DNA of 64,000 bases from Dolomedes plantarius (taxonomy: Eukaryota; Arthropoda; Arachnida; Araneae; Dolomedidae): positions 1,392,230-1,456,229 of the forward strand of contig OU015495.1 of NCBI GenBank assembly GCA_907164885.2, read 5' to 3'. The position numbers and the translations under genes were made by a program. The number at the start of each line of letters is the position of its first letter. Within the stretch, counting starts at the first letter, position 1. The notes beneath the pieces were generated by a model that did no database searches, was not told where the DNA came from, and saw only the letters and a list, made by a program, of their open reading frames with translations. Of the stretch, positions 1 to 11,305 are shown one piece after another.

Positions 1-39
1 GGTACAGATTACGTCGAAATGTCACAAGAGGAGCAGTTG

Positions 40-225
40 TTAATCGTGTCCAGGACGATGCAGGGAAAGGTGCTCAATGTGACCACTGTCAGTCACTTGC
101 AAAGTTTCAAGCCGATGGACAGTGTGCTCTACAGCAGATCGTAACTGATCAGTTGTGATGGCAAATGTTTGGCAAATGTCGATTCTGAACACTTTCCATT
201 CATAGTCCATGTGTCTCTGAGGCGA
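40..225 (-). pseudogene. C-terminal tail of an unidentified transposase-like protein
   Basis: The minus strand is open from about 225 down to a TAA at 40-42. The short peptide ends in a pattern like HTVHRLETLQVTDSGHIEHL, which resembles the C-terminal tails of transposase-like proteins scattered in arthropod genomes. No catalytic motif is in view because the rest lies upstream in another frame or is lost. It sits outside the Tc1-like element that starts at 432. The identification rests on resemblance of the tail only, so the family is left open; a chance open frame is possible. Confidence 0.3.
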
Positions 226-431
226 AACGATTTTAAAATCTACAAATGGAAAAAAAAGAAAAAATATTTATTACTTATTATTTATTATACTTATTTTATT
301 ACTTCGTTTATTTAATAAATGAAGAGTTTTGCGCATTTCATTTTTTTTTTCAAACCCTAGCGTCAAATAAAATATTACTCAGGTATGGATACCGACAGAA
401 AAAAAAAGCAGCACTAAATTTTACCAAAATA

Positions 432-1936
432 CACTCATGTCCATAAATTAAGAATAATGCAGCTCTGACAAATAAAGGTTCAGAAACAAAACAAACGTGA
501 CTTATTCATAAAGCCCATTTATTAAACAAAAGAAAAAGAACAAAAAAGATTATGTATGTATGATACCATTCATAAAAACTACGATTTTTGCTCCCTGGAG
601 CAATTGTGAAAAATATCTCCTATACAAAAACTTAATATTACATGGTTGGTATGATGGTTAATACATTGTATGTCTCCCATGCGATGAAATAAAGTCCGTA
701 CTAAACCTAGGCATGCTGAGTATCAAATTATCGAGCTGATCTTGGGGAAGATTACTCCACTCAGTAAGCAATGCACTCCCAAGTTCCGGTACACATGTAG
801 GAGGTGGTTGATGGACTGCAACTCGTCGGCCAAGCATGTCCCACACATGCTCTATCGGATTCAAGTCAGGTGAGAATGGTGGCCATTCCATTTGGGTGAT
901 ATCCTCAGATTGAAGGCATTCGTTTATGATGTTTGCTCGGTGAGGACGGGCATTGTCATCCATAAACACAAATTCTGCGCCCGTGGTAACCCTAAACAAA
1001 CGTACATGTTGTTCCAGAATGATGTCCCGATAAATGTGGCCGTTCTTGGTTCCGATTTGAACATGCAGATCTGTTCTGGAGCCCAGTATAATTCCAACCC
1101 AAACGAGCAATCCTGCACCACCGTAACGGTGTCATTCAATGATGTTGTCTTGGTGGTAACGGGTACCTGGCGTTCTCCATATGAAAATCCGACGTGAATC
1201 AGACTGCAAGCTAAACCTGGACTCTTCGGAAAACATCACACAAGCCCACTGAGACTATGTCCACATTGCATGTTCTCTACTCCAGGCTAATCGCTGCCGA
1301 CAATGAGTTGCCGTGAGCGGAACACATCTGACAGGCCTACGAGCATATAGACCAATATTTCCCAAACGTCTGTACACGGTTTGCCTTGAAACTGTGGTAC
1401 CCGTGGCTTCAGATAGCTGACGAGACAGGTCGGATGCTGTGCTCCGTCTGCTTCTTTTGGCAGTTACTGCCAAATACCGGTCTTCATTCGGCGTTGTAAC
1501 TCGGGGGCGACCTGTACTGTAACGTCTACTGGCATTTCCATCATCTTGGAATCGTTGCCAAAGCCTAGAGAGGACACTTTGGGCAATTCCAAGTTCCTCG
1601 GATACTTCCATCTGAGTACGGCCACATTCCAGGCGGCTGATAATTCTACCATGTAAAAAATTATCCACATGCGTCCTCTGTGTTATAACTATTCGGTTAT
1701 GGCACTGAGCGGCTTACAGAACACTTGTGAACAATTTTACTTCTTTGCCACTATTCCATATATACCCCTCTTTTACACCCTCGTCATTGTGACGTACTAT
1801 CAGCGTCATCTGGTGGCTTCCTGTAATTTGCATATTATTTTTGAAGATGTATGTGATAATTCTACAGGTGAAATTTTTATTTTAGAGTTCGATTTCCGTG
1901 TGATTTTTAATTATTCTTAATTTATGGACATAAGTG
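432..1936 (-). mobile_element. Tc1-like DNA transposon, full length, inactive
   Basis: Both ends carry a 26-bp terminal inverted repeat starting CACTCATGTCCATAAATTAA, with a single mismatch between the copies at 432-457 and 1911-1936. A TA dinucleotide flanks each end (430-431 and 1937-1938), the target duplication expected of Tc1/mariner elements. The element is 1505 bp and holds one transposase frame on the minus strand. It is non-autonomous now because the transposase is broken. Confidence 0.93.
658..1668 (-). pseudogene. Tc1-like transposase, two premature stops
   Basis: One minus-strand frame runs through the whole coding region, about 336 codons, the usual length for Tc1 transposases. 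The N-terminal half has the paired-type helix-turn-helix region (residues 1-110, with a GRPRVT hinge). The catalytic half has VFMDDNARPHRA for the second Asp and DLNPIEHVWD for the Glu of the DD34E triad. It is dead for three visible reasons: a TAG at 1252-1254, a TGA at 1132-1134, and FSEESRF where family members have FSDESRF, so the first catalytic Asp is Glu. The start is the ATG at 1668, which precedes a typical N-terminus. Confidence 0.92.
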
Positions 1937-1938
1937 TA

Positions 1939-2514
1939 TTATACGTACTGGTGAGTGTATATAGAAAAGATTGTCTATGGGGCATTGTCCCCACGCGAAA
2001 TTTTGAAGATCGAAAAAGTATGTATAGCAAATAAAATTACTTTATAACATAGACAAGGAATTAATTAATTTAAATACTAAATTTATCTTAATGTTTTTAA
2101 TTGTTAATTATTTTGTAAATTACCTAAAGCAAACTTTCATAAACACATGTTATTATTAATAGTTTATAAAAAAGAATATTAAACAGCTATTTATACTGTC
2201 TTACTTGTAACTGCGTATGATCAAGTAAGAATCTTCCTTATTTTGCCCCCCCCCCCCCCACCTTCCCCTCACCCGATTCAAAATCTTATATTCTTCTTAA
2301 ATGTTTGTAACACTTTTGATTGCTCAGCACAAAAACGCCGTAAGGACTTTGCCTAAATGGCTAACTTATACATATACCATTTAAACAAACATAATAAAAT
2401 AATTTTTACTCATTGTATTTACACAAAACAAAACAAAAACATTCAGTTTTTAAGCAAAAACCAGAATCTGATAAAACGAATCGACCTACCTGTAATTATT
2501 TTGCTCATAACCGA
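1939..2514. other. AT-rich spacer with a poly-C run and LTR relic
   Basis: No gene is visible. The stretch holds a homopolymer run of C at about 2246-2259. Around 2341-2357 is a short match (TAAGGACTTTGCCTAAAT) to the 3' end of the solo LTR family annotated at 34066-40893, in reverse orientation. A longer relic of the same LTR end lies at about 2755-2797. Confidence 0.5.
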
Positions 2515-2693
2515 GCCAGGTGATGGCCGAATGTCTAGGGCGCTGGCATTCGGTCCAGATCCTGTGGGTTCGAGTCCCACTGTTGGCATGGAAGTTTGTA
2601 GCCGTTCTGAATCGGCTTTAAACTGTAGGTCCCGGTCTAATTAGCCCTCGTGTAGCAAAAAGTTGACCGTAGCGCTCCAAACCAAACCAAACC
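2515..2693 (+). repeat. tRNA-derived SINE, copy 1
   Basis: The first 75 bases look like a Leu/Ser-type tRNA: an A-box-like TGGCCGAATGTCTAGG and a B-box GGTTCGAGTCC. A body of about 100 bases follows, ending in a CCAAACCAAACC tail. Two more copies in reverse orientation lie at 34983-35157 and 39506-39680. The acceptor ends do not pair and the fold is degenerate, so this is a SINE head and not a working tRNA gene. Confidence 0.85.
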
Positions 2694-2754
2694 TTAGTAG
2701 CCGGCCTATTATAAAGCCTAACCTACATATCAGGACTTCTGACACCAATAAACA

Positions 2755-2797
2755 GTCTGTGCGGACTTTGCCTAAAATCAAGACTGACAGCCTTTAA
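2755..2797 (-). repeat. LTR 3'-end relic
   Basis: Read on the minus strand this piece matches the last 40-odd bases of the solo LTR at 34066-40893 (shared core GGCAAAGTCC preceded by an AAAGGCTG.CAGTCTT pattern). The adjacent Helitron at 2798 begins directly beside it. Only a fragment remains. Confidence 0.5.
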
Positions 2798-3288
2798 TCT
2801 ATATATATAAAACAGTTCCGTGACTGACATACAACGCACAGACCAAACCGTTGGACCTAAAGGGCTGAACTTTTGCATGGTCATTCTTCTTATGGTGTAG
2901 GGGTGCAGTATGAAATATTTTTGAAAAATTCTTCTTAGATTTTTTTTAAATTAAATTTTTAAGCTGTTTTTGTAACTTTTTTTAAGTTTGGGTTTAAAAT
3001 AATAATTTGATGGTTATAAAATTTATATCACAAGAAAGATCATAAACATTCCTTTAAAATGAAATCTTTTTCGGATCTTTACCTCAATTTTCTGATTTTT
3101 GGTGAATTTTTAAAGATTAATTTTTAAAATTTAATTTATTAAATGGTGATCACGTGATTTCTTTTTCTGGTACTTTAAATAAATTTATCGTCACGTGCAT
3201 AACAACCAAATAGACAAAAAAATATTTTTTTTCTTTCTAATGCAGCAGACGATTGGATATTATCCAAAAAAAATAAATATCCCTTACG

Positions 3289-3337
<49 letters not shown>

Positions 3338-3467
3338 CATCAATTGTATACATTGATCGTCGTATTTATTATAAATATATATATTTTTTTTTTGGCATTA
3401 ATTGCATACATTGACCCTTGTATTTAATTTGAATGTACTCCGTAGCAAAGAGCGGGTTCTCAGCTAG
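2798..3467 (+). mobile_element. non-autonomous Helitron, copy 1
   Basis: The element begins TCTATATATATAAAACAG and ends with GGGTTCTCAGCTAG. It sits between an A (2797) and a T (3468), the insertion pattern of Helitrons. There is no Rep/helicase frame. A related copy runs in reverse at 27870-29315 and a truncated one at 26973-27608. An AT dinucleotide microsatellite (about 3292-3334) has expanded inside it. Confidence 0.85.
3292..3334. repeat. (AT)n microsatellite
   Basis: About 21 uninterrupted AT units inside Helitron copy 1. Confidence 0.95.
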
Positions 3468-5191
3468 TATTTACATAATGCTTTATTGGCATTTTAGAAT
3501 TAATATAGGCTAATTTACAAAAGATTAAAATTAAACATTATCTAAAAATCGTGGGTTCAGGATGTCTCGATGAGTCAGTCGGTTGATTCTTCCCGTTCTG
3601 GCAAGGCACGCGTCCGTTCCAGGTACCTCCTATTCAGGCTCACTTTCATCTCGGAAACTAACGGACAACTGCCCACTCCCGCTCGAGTGTCGACTATATC
3701 TTCTACTAGCTGAGGTATCCGGCGATGCCCGGGATTTTAAGAATGTTTGTTAAGCAAAATCAATTTAAAAATTAACGCAGTATAAATAACATAGAAAAAA
3801 TATATGTGAAATGTTATACACATCTCAGAATTTAGGAATTTCAGCCTTTCATCATTGTAGCACTAAAATCTGAGAAGTAAAAATGTCAAATTGTCTAATG
3901 TTTGTTAACCAAAATTAATTTAAATCGAAACACAGTATAAATAACATAGAAAAAAAACATGTGAAATCTTATACACATGAATAAAAGGAAAACCCAATAA
4001 AAAAATATATAAATTTATAATAAACTCCTCAGAATTTAGCTAGATATAACCTTTCATCATTGGGGCAAAAAGAAAGAAGCTGAAATTACAGGTTTAACAG
4101 AAATTTCCAATAAAACCATGATATGACTCCAGCGTTGCCTCTTAAAAAATGAAGTGTTTGATTGAGGGCTGCAAACCATTTAACTCCTCTCCACATTAAA
4201 CTCCTATAAACATCCTCTACATATTAAATTCCTTTTCTCTCCATAATAAACTCCTCAGAATTTTGGTAGATTCAGCCTTTTATTATAGTACCACTAAAAA
4301 CTGAAACATCCTCTCCAGAAATATAAATTTATTAATTTCAATAATTAAACCCCCACAAATGTATAAATTACACAAAAGTTTTTTAACCAACATTTGAAAA
4401 ATTCGTAAATGAAAAAGCATATGAAAATAAAGATAATAAGAACTTCCGGAAACGAAATTAATTACCCTTAATTTTTAATTAATAAAAAACCAACATAATA
4501 TGAAAAAAACGATAGTTGTTTAAAAGCATATGAAAATAAAGCTATTATAAAGATAATAATGAAAAAAGCATAAGGAAATAATGCTCGCGCATGAAGTTAA
4601 CGTTACGATATAAAGATAGTAATAATAATATAAACCGAGTGCATAAAATATTTAGCTTTTCAAGCGAAATAAATTAATTTTTAGAAAAGAACTACTTTTA
4701 ATCGAGACATTAAATACATTGCACAAAATTTTCATTTTACCAACTTTCTACCCTACAATTTACACCCTACTTCTTTGAAGTTGGGTGTTGAAACATCTTC
4801 TTTGAAAAATTTACACCCTACTTCTTTTAAATAGGGTGTAAATATAAAGTTTTAACAGCCAATTGAATGCCAGTTAAAAACAATTGTTGTTTAAAATCAT
4901 ATGAAAATTACCCTATTATAAAGACAATAATAAAAAAACACAGGAAAATAATTGTAAAAATGCACTTAGCATCCTTCAATTTATAGCCACAGCTTCGAAA
5001 GGTACTGGCTTTTGAGGTTATTGAATATTAGAAGTTCATTAGTATTGTTATATACAATACATATGATAAATGCAATCTTTTCAGGTAAGTAATTTTTTTA
5101 GTAATTTTTATAAAGTAAAATTACTAAATAAATAAAAACGCAATGTGCAGTAGTATCACATAAAATATGCCTAAAGACTTATATGATCATA
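3468..5191. repeat. AT-rich region with degenerate repeats
   Basis: No gene is visible. Several motifs recur in diverged form. A unit with GTATAAATAACATAGAAAA followed by CTCAGAATTTAG and CCTTTCATCATT appears at about 3770-3860 and 3905-4070, with its second half again near 4250-4300. A second motif around CATATGAAAATAAAG plus a CTATTATAAAGA core appears near 4415, 4530 and 4900. Paired ACACCCTACTTCTTT boxes lie at about 4760 and 4810. At about 3705-3735 is a hairpin-like CTAGCTGAGGTATCCGGCG that resembles a reversed Helitron 3' end, but no partner end was found. Confidence 0.5.
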
Positions 5192-5483
5192 TGGGAACTA
5201 TTATTCCCATATTACGGACATCAGAAGGTATAAGCAGCAATTAGAACTTATTAACATGTTCTTTTATTTAAAACTTGACACATAACATAAATTTACAATA
5301 ATCGCTTCGAAACCCGGCTCGTAGTTCATCGCAGTGAATTCGGAGCGGAGAAACATGCGTACCACACTAGTACGGAAAGTGAAGTGAAGTTCGGTGTTCC
5401 AATGTCCGCGGCAATCCCCAATCCTGCGCGAACCAGGTGCGCAGAACGCGACGTCGCAGCTGTCTGCGAGTTGGGTTGCCACA
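5192..5483 (-). repeat. 3' LTR of the CsRn1-like element
   Basis: 292 bp, TG...CA ends, closely matching the copy at 17900-18191 (a few scattered substitutions). The internal polypurine tract adjoins it at 5484-5496. Confidence 0.93.
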
Positions 5484-5496
5484 GTATTCCCCCCCC
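5484..5496 (-). other. polypurine tract of the CsRn1-like element
   Basis: On the minus strand the run reads GGGGGGGGAATAC and directly precedes the 3' LTR. This is the expected place and base composition for the plus-strand primer of reverse transcription. Confidence 0.75.
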
Positions 5497-5517
5497 AAGT
5501 ACCGTAGGTACTGAGGG

Positions 5518-7713
5518 TTACAAGTAACGGGGGTTAAACCGAACCCGTCGACCAGAACGCGTTGACACTGGAACTGGAGTCGTTATTGGAGTCGGCGAGG
5601 GTGAAGCTGTCGTAACAGTTGTAGGAGTAGGTACGCTAGTCGTGACAGGATCATTTGGATTCAACACAGGATGCTGCGACGTCAGGGAGTCGCTGGTGGT
5701 GAGGAATGCTGGCTTTAAACGGTCGAGGCCAATAACACAATTCTTACCATTCATAAGCAATGTGTAATATTTAGCCGTTCTGTCCATTACCTTGAATGGG
5801 CCGTTGTACGGATGCTGCAGTGAGCGCCAAATCCCATCATAGCGCACAAAGACATGAGAGCACGATTCGAGAGAAGGGTGCACGAAGGTGGTTGGATTGT
5901 GGTGAGCAGAAGTAGGAGTTGGTGAGAGACTCTGCATTAAGCTACGGAGATGTTGGACGAACTCTGATGGTTCGACTGCAGGGGGTGGGGATGGATGGAG
6001 AAAATCTGCAGGGAGGCGGAGAGTAGAGCCATCTACAAGCTCCGCACTTGTGCACTGGAGGTCTTCCTTGAACGAGGAGCGGAGTCCCAGGAGGACTAAT
6101 GGGAGAGTCTCAGTCCACCGGTTGTTTGAGTGACATCTAAGGTCCTGTTTAAGTGAGAGGTGAAAATGCTCAACTAGCCCGTTGCCCGCTAGATGGTACG
6201 GCGAGGTGCGGATGTACTTCGTGCCTAGTAGTGACATCAGAGCAGAGAAAAGATGTGCTTGAAACTGGCGTCCTTGATCGGTGGTGATGACGGAAGGGGT
6301 TCCAAAACGGGCAACCCACTGACTGATGAAAGCGCGTGCTACTGTGTCGGACGAGATGTCCGTTATCGGGATCGCCTCCGGCCATCGAGTACACCGATCC
6401 ACGCACGTAAGCAAGTAAGTGAATCCCTCCGAAGGCGGAAGTGGGCCCACCAAATCAAGATGTACGTGATCGAAACGATGAGATGGCGGAGAAAATTGCT
6501 GCAGGGGGCTGCGTGTGTGCTGATGTACCTTTGAGCGTTGACAGCTCAAGCAGGTACGAGTCCATGCTGTGATGTCTTTCGCCATTGATGGCCACGCATA
6601 ACGGTCTGAAATGAGCTTCTTGGTTGCTCGTACTCCAGGGTGACATAGTCCATGCAGGGAGTGGAACAGACGTTCTCGGAACGCCTCTGGGACGAAAGGA
6701 CGTACATTGCCGGTACTGCTATCGCAGAATATTTGCAGATCGTTGGAATGTTTTAATGGCTGAAGAACCAAACTCGTATGCGTCTCTCCAGAGAGAAGAC
6801 GTTGCATTTCCTGGTCATGCGACTGGGCCTTAGCGAGTTCGGTGATGTCGAAACTGGTGATACTCGCAATGTGGTCCAGGCGTGACAAGGTATCTGCAAC
6901 AACATTCTTGTTTCCTGAAACATGGCGAATGTCTGTAGTAAACTGCGCTATGAAGTCGAGGTACCTCAACTGACGGGGCGAGCAAGAATCGGAGTTCTTA
7001 GTAAAGGCATATGTTAAGGGCCTATGATCGGTAAAAACTATAAAGGACTGACCTTCGAGAGAGTGTCGAAAGTGCTTAATCACTGAGTAGATAGCTAGCA
7101 ATTCCCTATCATAGGTACTATACTTCCGCTCAGCGTTCGTTAACTTTCGTGAGAAGAAAGAAAGAGGCTGGAGTCCCAAAATGGTTTTTGCATGCAGGGC
7201 CGCTCCGATGGCAGAATCGGAAGCGTCAAACATTAGAGAGAATTGCTGCCCGGGAGAGTGGAAACCGAGGGGGACTGCCTGTGAGAGATCAGCCTTGCAT
7301 TTATTAAATGCAGCAAGCGCTTCGTCCGTCTATGGCACAGGACGTTTATCATTCTTTCGAGATTCTTTCAAGAACTCATTCAAGAGCGCTTGAGTATGCG
7401 CGGCGTGTACCATAAAACGCCTATAAAAATTTATCATGGCCAGGAATCTGCGGAGCTGGGAAATGGTCTCAGGTTTTGGGAAGTTAGTAATTTGTTGCGT
7501 TTTCTCAGGTAAGGGTTCAATACCGGAAGATGAAATTTTACAACCCAGAAAGGTTACAAAAGGTTTACCAAGGACGCATTTGGCATGGTTCAATTTAAGG
7601 TTGTATTGTTTGAGGCGGTCAAAAACTTGTTGGAGGTGAGAACTATGCTCTTCAGAGGAGGAAGAGGCGATGAGAATGTCATCGAAATATGGCACACAGA
7701 AATCAAGGCCAAC
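5518..7713 (-). pseudogene. CsRn1-like pol, 3' part: RT thumb, RNase H, integrase
   Basis: This is the downstream part of the older gypsy pol, cut off from the rest of its RT at 7714 by the inserted element. It starts inside RT with VPYFDDILI, carrying the YxDD active site, and passes into RNase H. A single stop (TAG, 7327-7329) replaces the conserved Trp after RPVP. The open frame resumes to 5518 with ATG at 7233 as a nominal start. In that 571-residue piece RNase H residues D3, E44, D69 and D114 are present. Integrase has a zinc site H194, H198, C228, C231 and the triad D260, D319, E355 (D,D35E). The Pro/Ser/Thr-rich C-terminus ends just before the polypurine tract. Confidence 0.92.
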
Positions 7714-7718
7714 AAGGA

Positions 7719-8369
7719 TGTAACGTCCAGGACTTTCCCGCGAGACAATGGGACAATGGCGAGGGTAGCACAAACAAGAGGTGTTTGTTCGCTTTCGCCG
7801 GTTTGGTGCGACAACGCAACATGCAACCGGACCCCCCACGCTGTTTAAGCAATGGCTTATTCAGGCGTTGTTAAACAAAGCTGTCTTGGACCGGGCTAGA
7901 AGTTGTCCAGGGGATGAGAGGCCCGGGAAAAAGATTGCACCCTGGGTTTGAAAGAACCACCCCAGCGGGGGGGGGGGGAGAAAAAGACTGGTTTTGGAGA
8001 GAGACCCGCGGATCGGGAATATTATTCGACGCACGACGAACGAGAGAGGAGGTGGCAGACTCTGATCGCCGTGGTTGTTGAGAGACGGAGAGTCCACCTT
8101 ACTACTACGCGAGTAGTTGGAACGCAATGTTAATTTAATTTTTTTTCTTGTATTAAATTGTTGTTGTCACGAAAGAAAGGGAGTCATTCCTAATATCGTT
8201 TTCTTCACACCCTCACTGCATGCGGAACCTTTGAGTAATATCGCCCAATTCACAGGAAGGGTGATTTTGACTGCTCCACGCTCGGAGTACGTCAGTTAAA
8301 GAAATAACCGCTCGGAAAGTTGTAATCCTGATATTTGCGTGCATGGACTATTGCACGCAGGCGTTTACT
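7719..8369 (+). repeat. 5' LTR of the Gmr1-like element
   Basis: 651 bp, beginning TGTAACGTCCAGG. The last base is T where the other LTR has A, so the usual CA end is mutated here. It contains a run of G at about 7967-7977 that differs in length from the 3' copy, and lacks 8 bases (around GCAGTTTC) present in the 3' LTR. Confidence 0.92.
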
Positions 8370-8370
8370 G

Positions 8371-8387
8371 TGGTGTCAGAAGTGGGG
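8371..8387 (+). other. primer binding site of the Gmr1-like element
   Basis: TGGTGTCAGAAGTGGGG follows the LTR by one base. It begins TGG, complementary to a tRNA CCA end. The matching tRNA was not identified. Confidence 0.75.
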
Positions 8388-9057
8388 TCCATGCGAGGGT
8401 GAGGAAGTTGGAAAAGGACTTTGGTGATTCTGCTGAGAATTCCAGCAGCGACAACGGACTTCTTTGGAAGGCGCAGAGCTAAGGACCGGTGCCGAATGGA
8501 GAGAAGTGGATGAGTAGCGGAGGTGGAGGCCAAGTCATCATCAACTTCTGACTGTGACAGCGGACACCAACGGACTGTGGAGTTTCGGGAAAAGTGGAAC
8601 AGAGCTGCGGAAACAAAGCAGTGTTTACCTGGGGGACGAAAGAACACCTGTAGTGACTTCTGATGTCGGCTGGCAAGGTAAGGTGCATGAATTTGTATTC
8701 GTTTGTCCCTCATATTCTGTTCATGGCTAAGTTGATTTTGGGTGCTTAGGAACACGTGCGTTAGGTTTAAAATGTTTTTCTGTCTCTGAAAATTTTATGA
8801 TTTTATGTTCTTGTGTATACTATGTTCTTGCATAGGTTAATATTGCTCGCATATATAAATATTAATAGTATTATTGTTTTATATGAAGTAAATTTCCTCC
8901 TAATGTGGTAAAATTCTCTAAAAGTGCATGGTGTTTTCTGCTTCGAATAATTGTTATTTTGGAAGGAATATTTTTTTAGTGTAGGAAAGAGCTGGGAGCT
9001 ATTTTCTGGATTTTATTTTGTTTTCGCTCGTTTATTGTAAATTAATATTCAGGAGCA
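8388..9057 (+). other. untranslated leader of the Gmr1-like element
   Basis: About 670 bases between the primer binding site and gag with no convincing plus-strand frame. The region from 8760 to 9057 is distinctly AT-richer than the coding part. Confidence 0.6.
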
Positions 9058-10350
9058 ATGTCTTTTTTAAATGGAGCGAGGAAGGCTGATCTCATGCAGC
9101 TGGCTTGTGAGATGGGTGGGGTAGTCACCGAGGAACTAAGCAAACTGCAAATAATTAAAATTATTAAGGAAGGGGAAGACTATGAGGAAACTTTGGCTAG
9201 AGAATTTTTGGAAGTGATTGTGGAGGACAGGAAGAAACTAGAACGTCAAGAACTAGAGAGGAATCGGGAATTAGAGAGAGAAGAGAGGGCTCGGAAACAC
9301 GAATTAGAACTGATAAAGTTGAAAACTCAACTTGCCCAGGAAGAAACCGATAGGTTGCGGGCGGATAGAAGTAGTGAGGGATCTTTCTATAGTGAGACGG
9401 GAAGTATTAAAATCAGATCAATTGAGAAGATCATAAGAACGGTACGTCTGTTAACGGTGAAGGTACCGACGAAACCGGAAGGGTGGAATTTTTTTTTTAA
9501 TAGCCTAGAGAAAGCTTTCGAAAGCGAAAACGTGGAACGAGAGAAGGCTAAGGTCCTAATTTGTTTGTTGGGGGACAAAGCAACTAATTTGTTCACGCAA
9601 TTAGAAAGTGGAAGCTACAACGATTACGAGGCAATTAAAAAAAGGGTATTGCAGGAATTCGAACCGTCACCCAGTACTTGTCTAGAAAATTTCAGGAAGG
9701 CGAGGAGAAACTCTGAGGAAAATTTTGCGCAGTTCACTTCACGTCTCACATCGATGTGGGAATATTACTGCAAACTTAGGGGGGCGCAGGATGCCGAATC
9801 AATTAAGCAATTGATAGTAGAGGATAAAGTAATGTCTACTCTAGATACTGATACGGGGTCTCATATCCTAGTACGCCAGGGAGAGAGCTGGTTTAAGGCT
9901 AAAGAATTAGCAAGGGAAATCGACAAGTATTATGCGGCTAAAGGACGCGGTTACGCTTTCGGAACACGGAATGGACCGATAGCGGGAAACGAGGGAAGCG
10001 TCAGGGTGGCCGGGGAACCCAGGAAAGGAGTTACGAAAAAGCGAAATTCGGGTTGTTTCACTTGCGGCGCAAAGGATCATTTTAAGAGGGATTGCCCAAG
10101 AGCTAATAAAGAGGGAAACCGCAGAAAAACGAATAATGTGGCTAGAATAAATGTAGCTAAAGAGTCGCAAGAGGAAAGGGAAAACTCAAGCTTAGAAACT
10201 ATATCGAATGAGGGGGAAAACCGAGGATTCGGAGCATGTAGTAGTAGCAAGGGTGGATTTATTCCAAAGGAAGGAGAAGGTACTTTGCTATGGGAAACTA
10301 AAGAGGGTAAAGGTCAAAATAAATGGAAAGGCAATAGAGGCGTTACTTGA
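9058..10350 (+). CDS. Gag polyprotein of the Gmr1-like element
   Basis: 430 residues, open from the first ATG after the leader. Residues about 55-115 are a long charged stretch rich in Glu, Arg and Leu, likely a coiled coil. The central part (about 140-290) resembles the gypsy capsid region. A zinc knuckle GCFTCGAKDHFKRDC at about residue 332 fits CX2CX4HX4C, for nucleic-acid binding in the particle. The end overlaps the next frame by 143 bases; protease lies in the +1 frame relative to gag, so expression of pol probably needs ribosomal frameshifting in the overlap. No stops or frameshifts are visible inside gag. Confidence 0.88.
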   Translation: MSFLNGARKADLMQLACEMGGVVTEELSKLQIIKIIKEGEDYEETLAREFLEVIVEDRKKLERQELERNRELEREERARKHELELIKLKTQLAQEETDRLRADRSSEGSFYSETGSIKIRSIEKIIRTVRLLTVKVPTKPEGWNFFFNSLEKAFESENVEREKAKVLICLLGDKATNLFTQLESGSYNDYEAIKKRVLQEFEPSPSTCLENFRKARRNSEENFAQFTSRLTSMWEYYCKLRGAQDAESIKQLIVEDKVMSTLDTDTGSHILVRQGESWFKAKELAREIDKYYAAKGRGYAFGTRNGPIAGNEGSVRVAGEPRKGVTKKRNSGCFTCGAKDHFKRDCPRANKEGNRRKTNNVARINVAKESQEERENSSLETISNEGENRGFGACSSSKGGFIPKEGEGTLLWETKEGKGQNKWKGNRGVT

Positions 10351-11305
10351 CTCAGGGTCTGAGATAACGGTCGTAAGGAAGGATGTTTTGGAAATGGGAA
10401 GTACGGAAGGGTTATCGAGTATATTTTTGAAAGGAGTATTTGGCCCACCAGTGAGATGCCCACTAGTTAAAGCAAGTCTGTCATTAGATGAGGGTGAGCA
10501 TACTTTATCCATCCCTACGGAAATTATTTGCGCGGTGGCGGGACAAATGAAAGACCAGATGTTGCTTCCACCGCAGATTTTCGAGACTTTAGGGGGAGAA
10601 AGTATCGCGCGGGCCAGTTTTGACAATGAGACGGAGGCGAACCCCAATGGCGAAACTAGCTGGGAGGAAATACAGGGGGGGACGATTCACGGAAGGGAAC
10701 GTCCGGCGCAGAGTAAAACCCTTTCGGCGGAAGGAGGAGAGGTAATTTCGGAATCGGACAGGTTTCTTCGCGACCAAGAGAACTGTCAGCAGATCGAAAA
10801 ATTGAGGGATTTCGCTAAGAGAGGAAAGGGGGATTATTTCATCCGTAACAAGTTGCTTTATCACAAAGACAAGGTGCTAGGAGAAAATGTAGTGAAGCTA
10901 GTGTTGCCTAAGACTAGAAGGGAGGGCGCGTTAGATTTAGCACATAACTCAACTTTCGGGGGGCATATGGGTTTCCGGAAGACCTTAGAGCGTCTGAGGT
11001 ACTCATTTTTTGGGGATACAATGAAAAAAGATGTGGAGTGGTTTTGCAAGTCATGTACACAGTGTCAGCTCACTAAGACTCCTAAATTGAGGGATAGGAC
11101 ACCTATAACTCCAGTGGCCAGACCAGAATTACCTTTTCAGGTTGTCAATATAGATATGATTGGGCCTATTGATCCGGCGAGTTCCAAGGGGCATAGGTAT
11201 ATTCTCTGTATGATAGACCAACACACGCGTTGGGCGGAGGCGGTGCCTTTAGGGAGTCTGAGTGCAAGGAGCATATGCAAAGCGCTTCTTAAGTATTTTT
11301 TCTAG
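10208..11305 (+). CDS. protease and N-terminal integrase of the Gmr1-like element
   Basis: 365 residues, overlapping the gag end in a different frame; the true translation probably enters by frameshift and not at the ATG. The aspartic protease has ALLDSGSEITVV with DSG at residues 48-50. There is then no RT: a linker leads straight into the integrase zinc domain (H246, H253, C280, C283, spacing HX6HX26CX2C) and the first catalytic Asp at 316 (VNIDMIGP). The frame ends early at 11305 because a run of six T at about 11296-11301 has one base too many; the integrase continues in the next frame. Confidence 0.88.
   Translation: MRGKTEDSEHVVVARVDLFQRKEKVLCYGKLKRVKVKINGKAIEALLDSGSEITVVRKDVLEMGSTEGLSSIFLKGVFGPPVRCPLVKASLSLDEGEHTLSIPTEIICAVAGQMKDQMLLPPQIFETLGGESIARASFDNETEANPNGETSWEEIQGGTIHGRERPAQSKTLSAEGGEVISESDRFLRDQENCQQIEKLRDFAKRGKGDYFIRNKLLYHKDKVLGENVVKLVLPKTRREGALDLAHNSTFGGHMGFRKTLERLRYSFFGDTMKKDVEWFCKSCTQCQLTKTPKLRDRTPITPVARPELPFQVVNIDMIGPIDPASSKGHRYILCMIDQHTRWAEAVPLGSLSARSICKALLKYFF

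Noticed and set aside
2515..2590. Canonical tRNA-Leu/Ser gene
   Set aside because: A and B boxes are present but the acceptor ends do not pair, the fold is degenerate, and the same unit with a 100-base body occurs in two more places, so it is a SINE.
3468..5191. CRISPR-like array from recurring motifs
   Set aside because: Repeats are diverged, of different types and unevenly spaced, and the DNA is eukaryotic.
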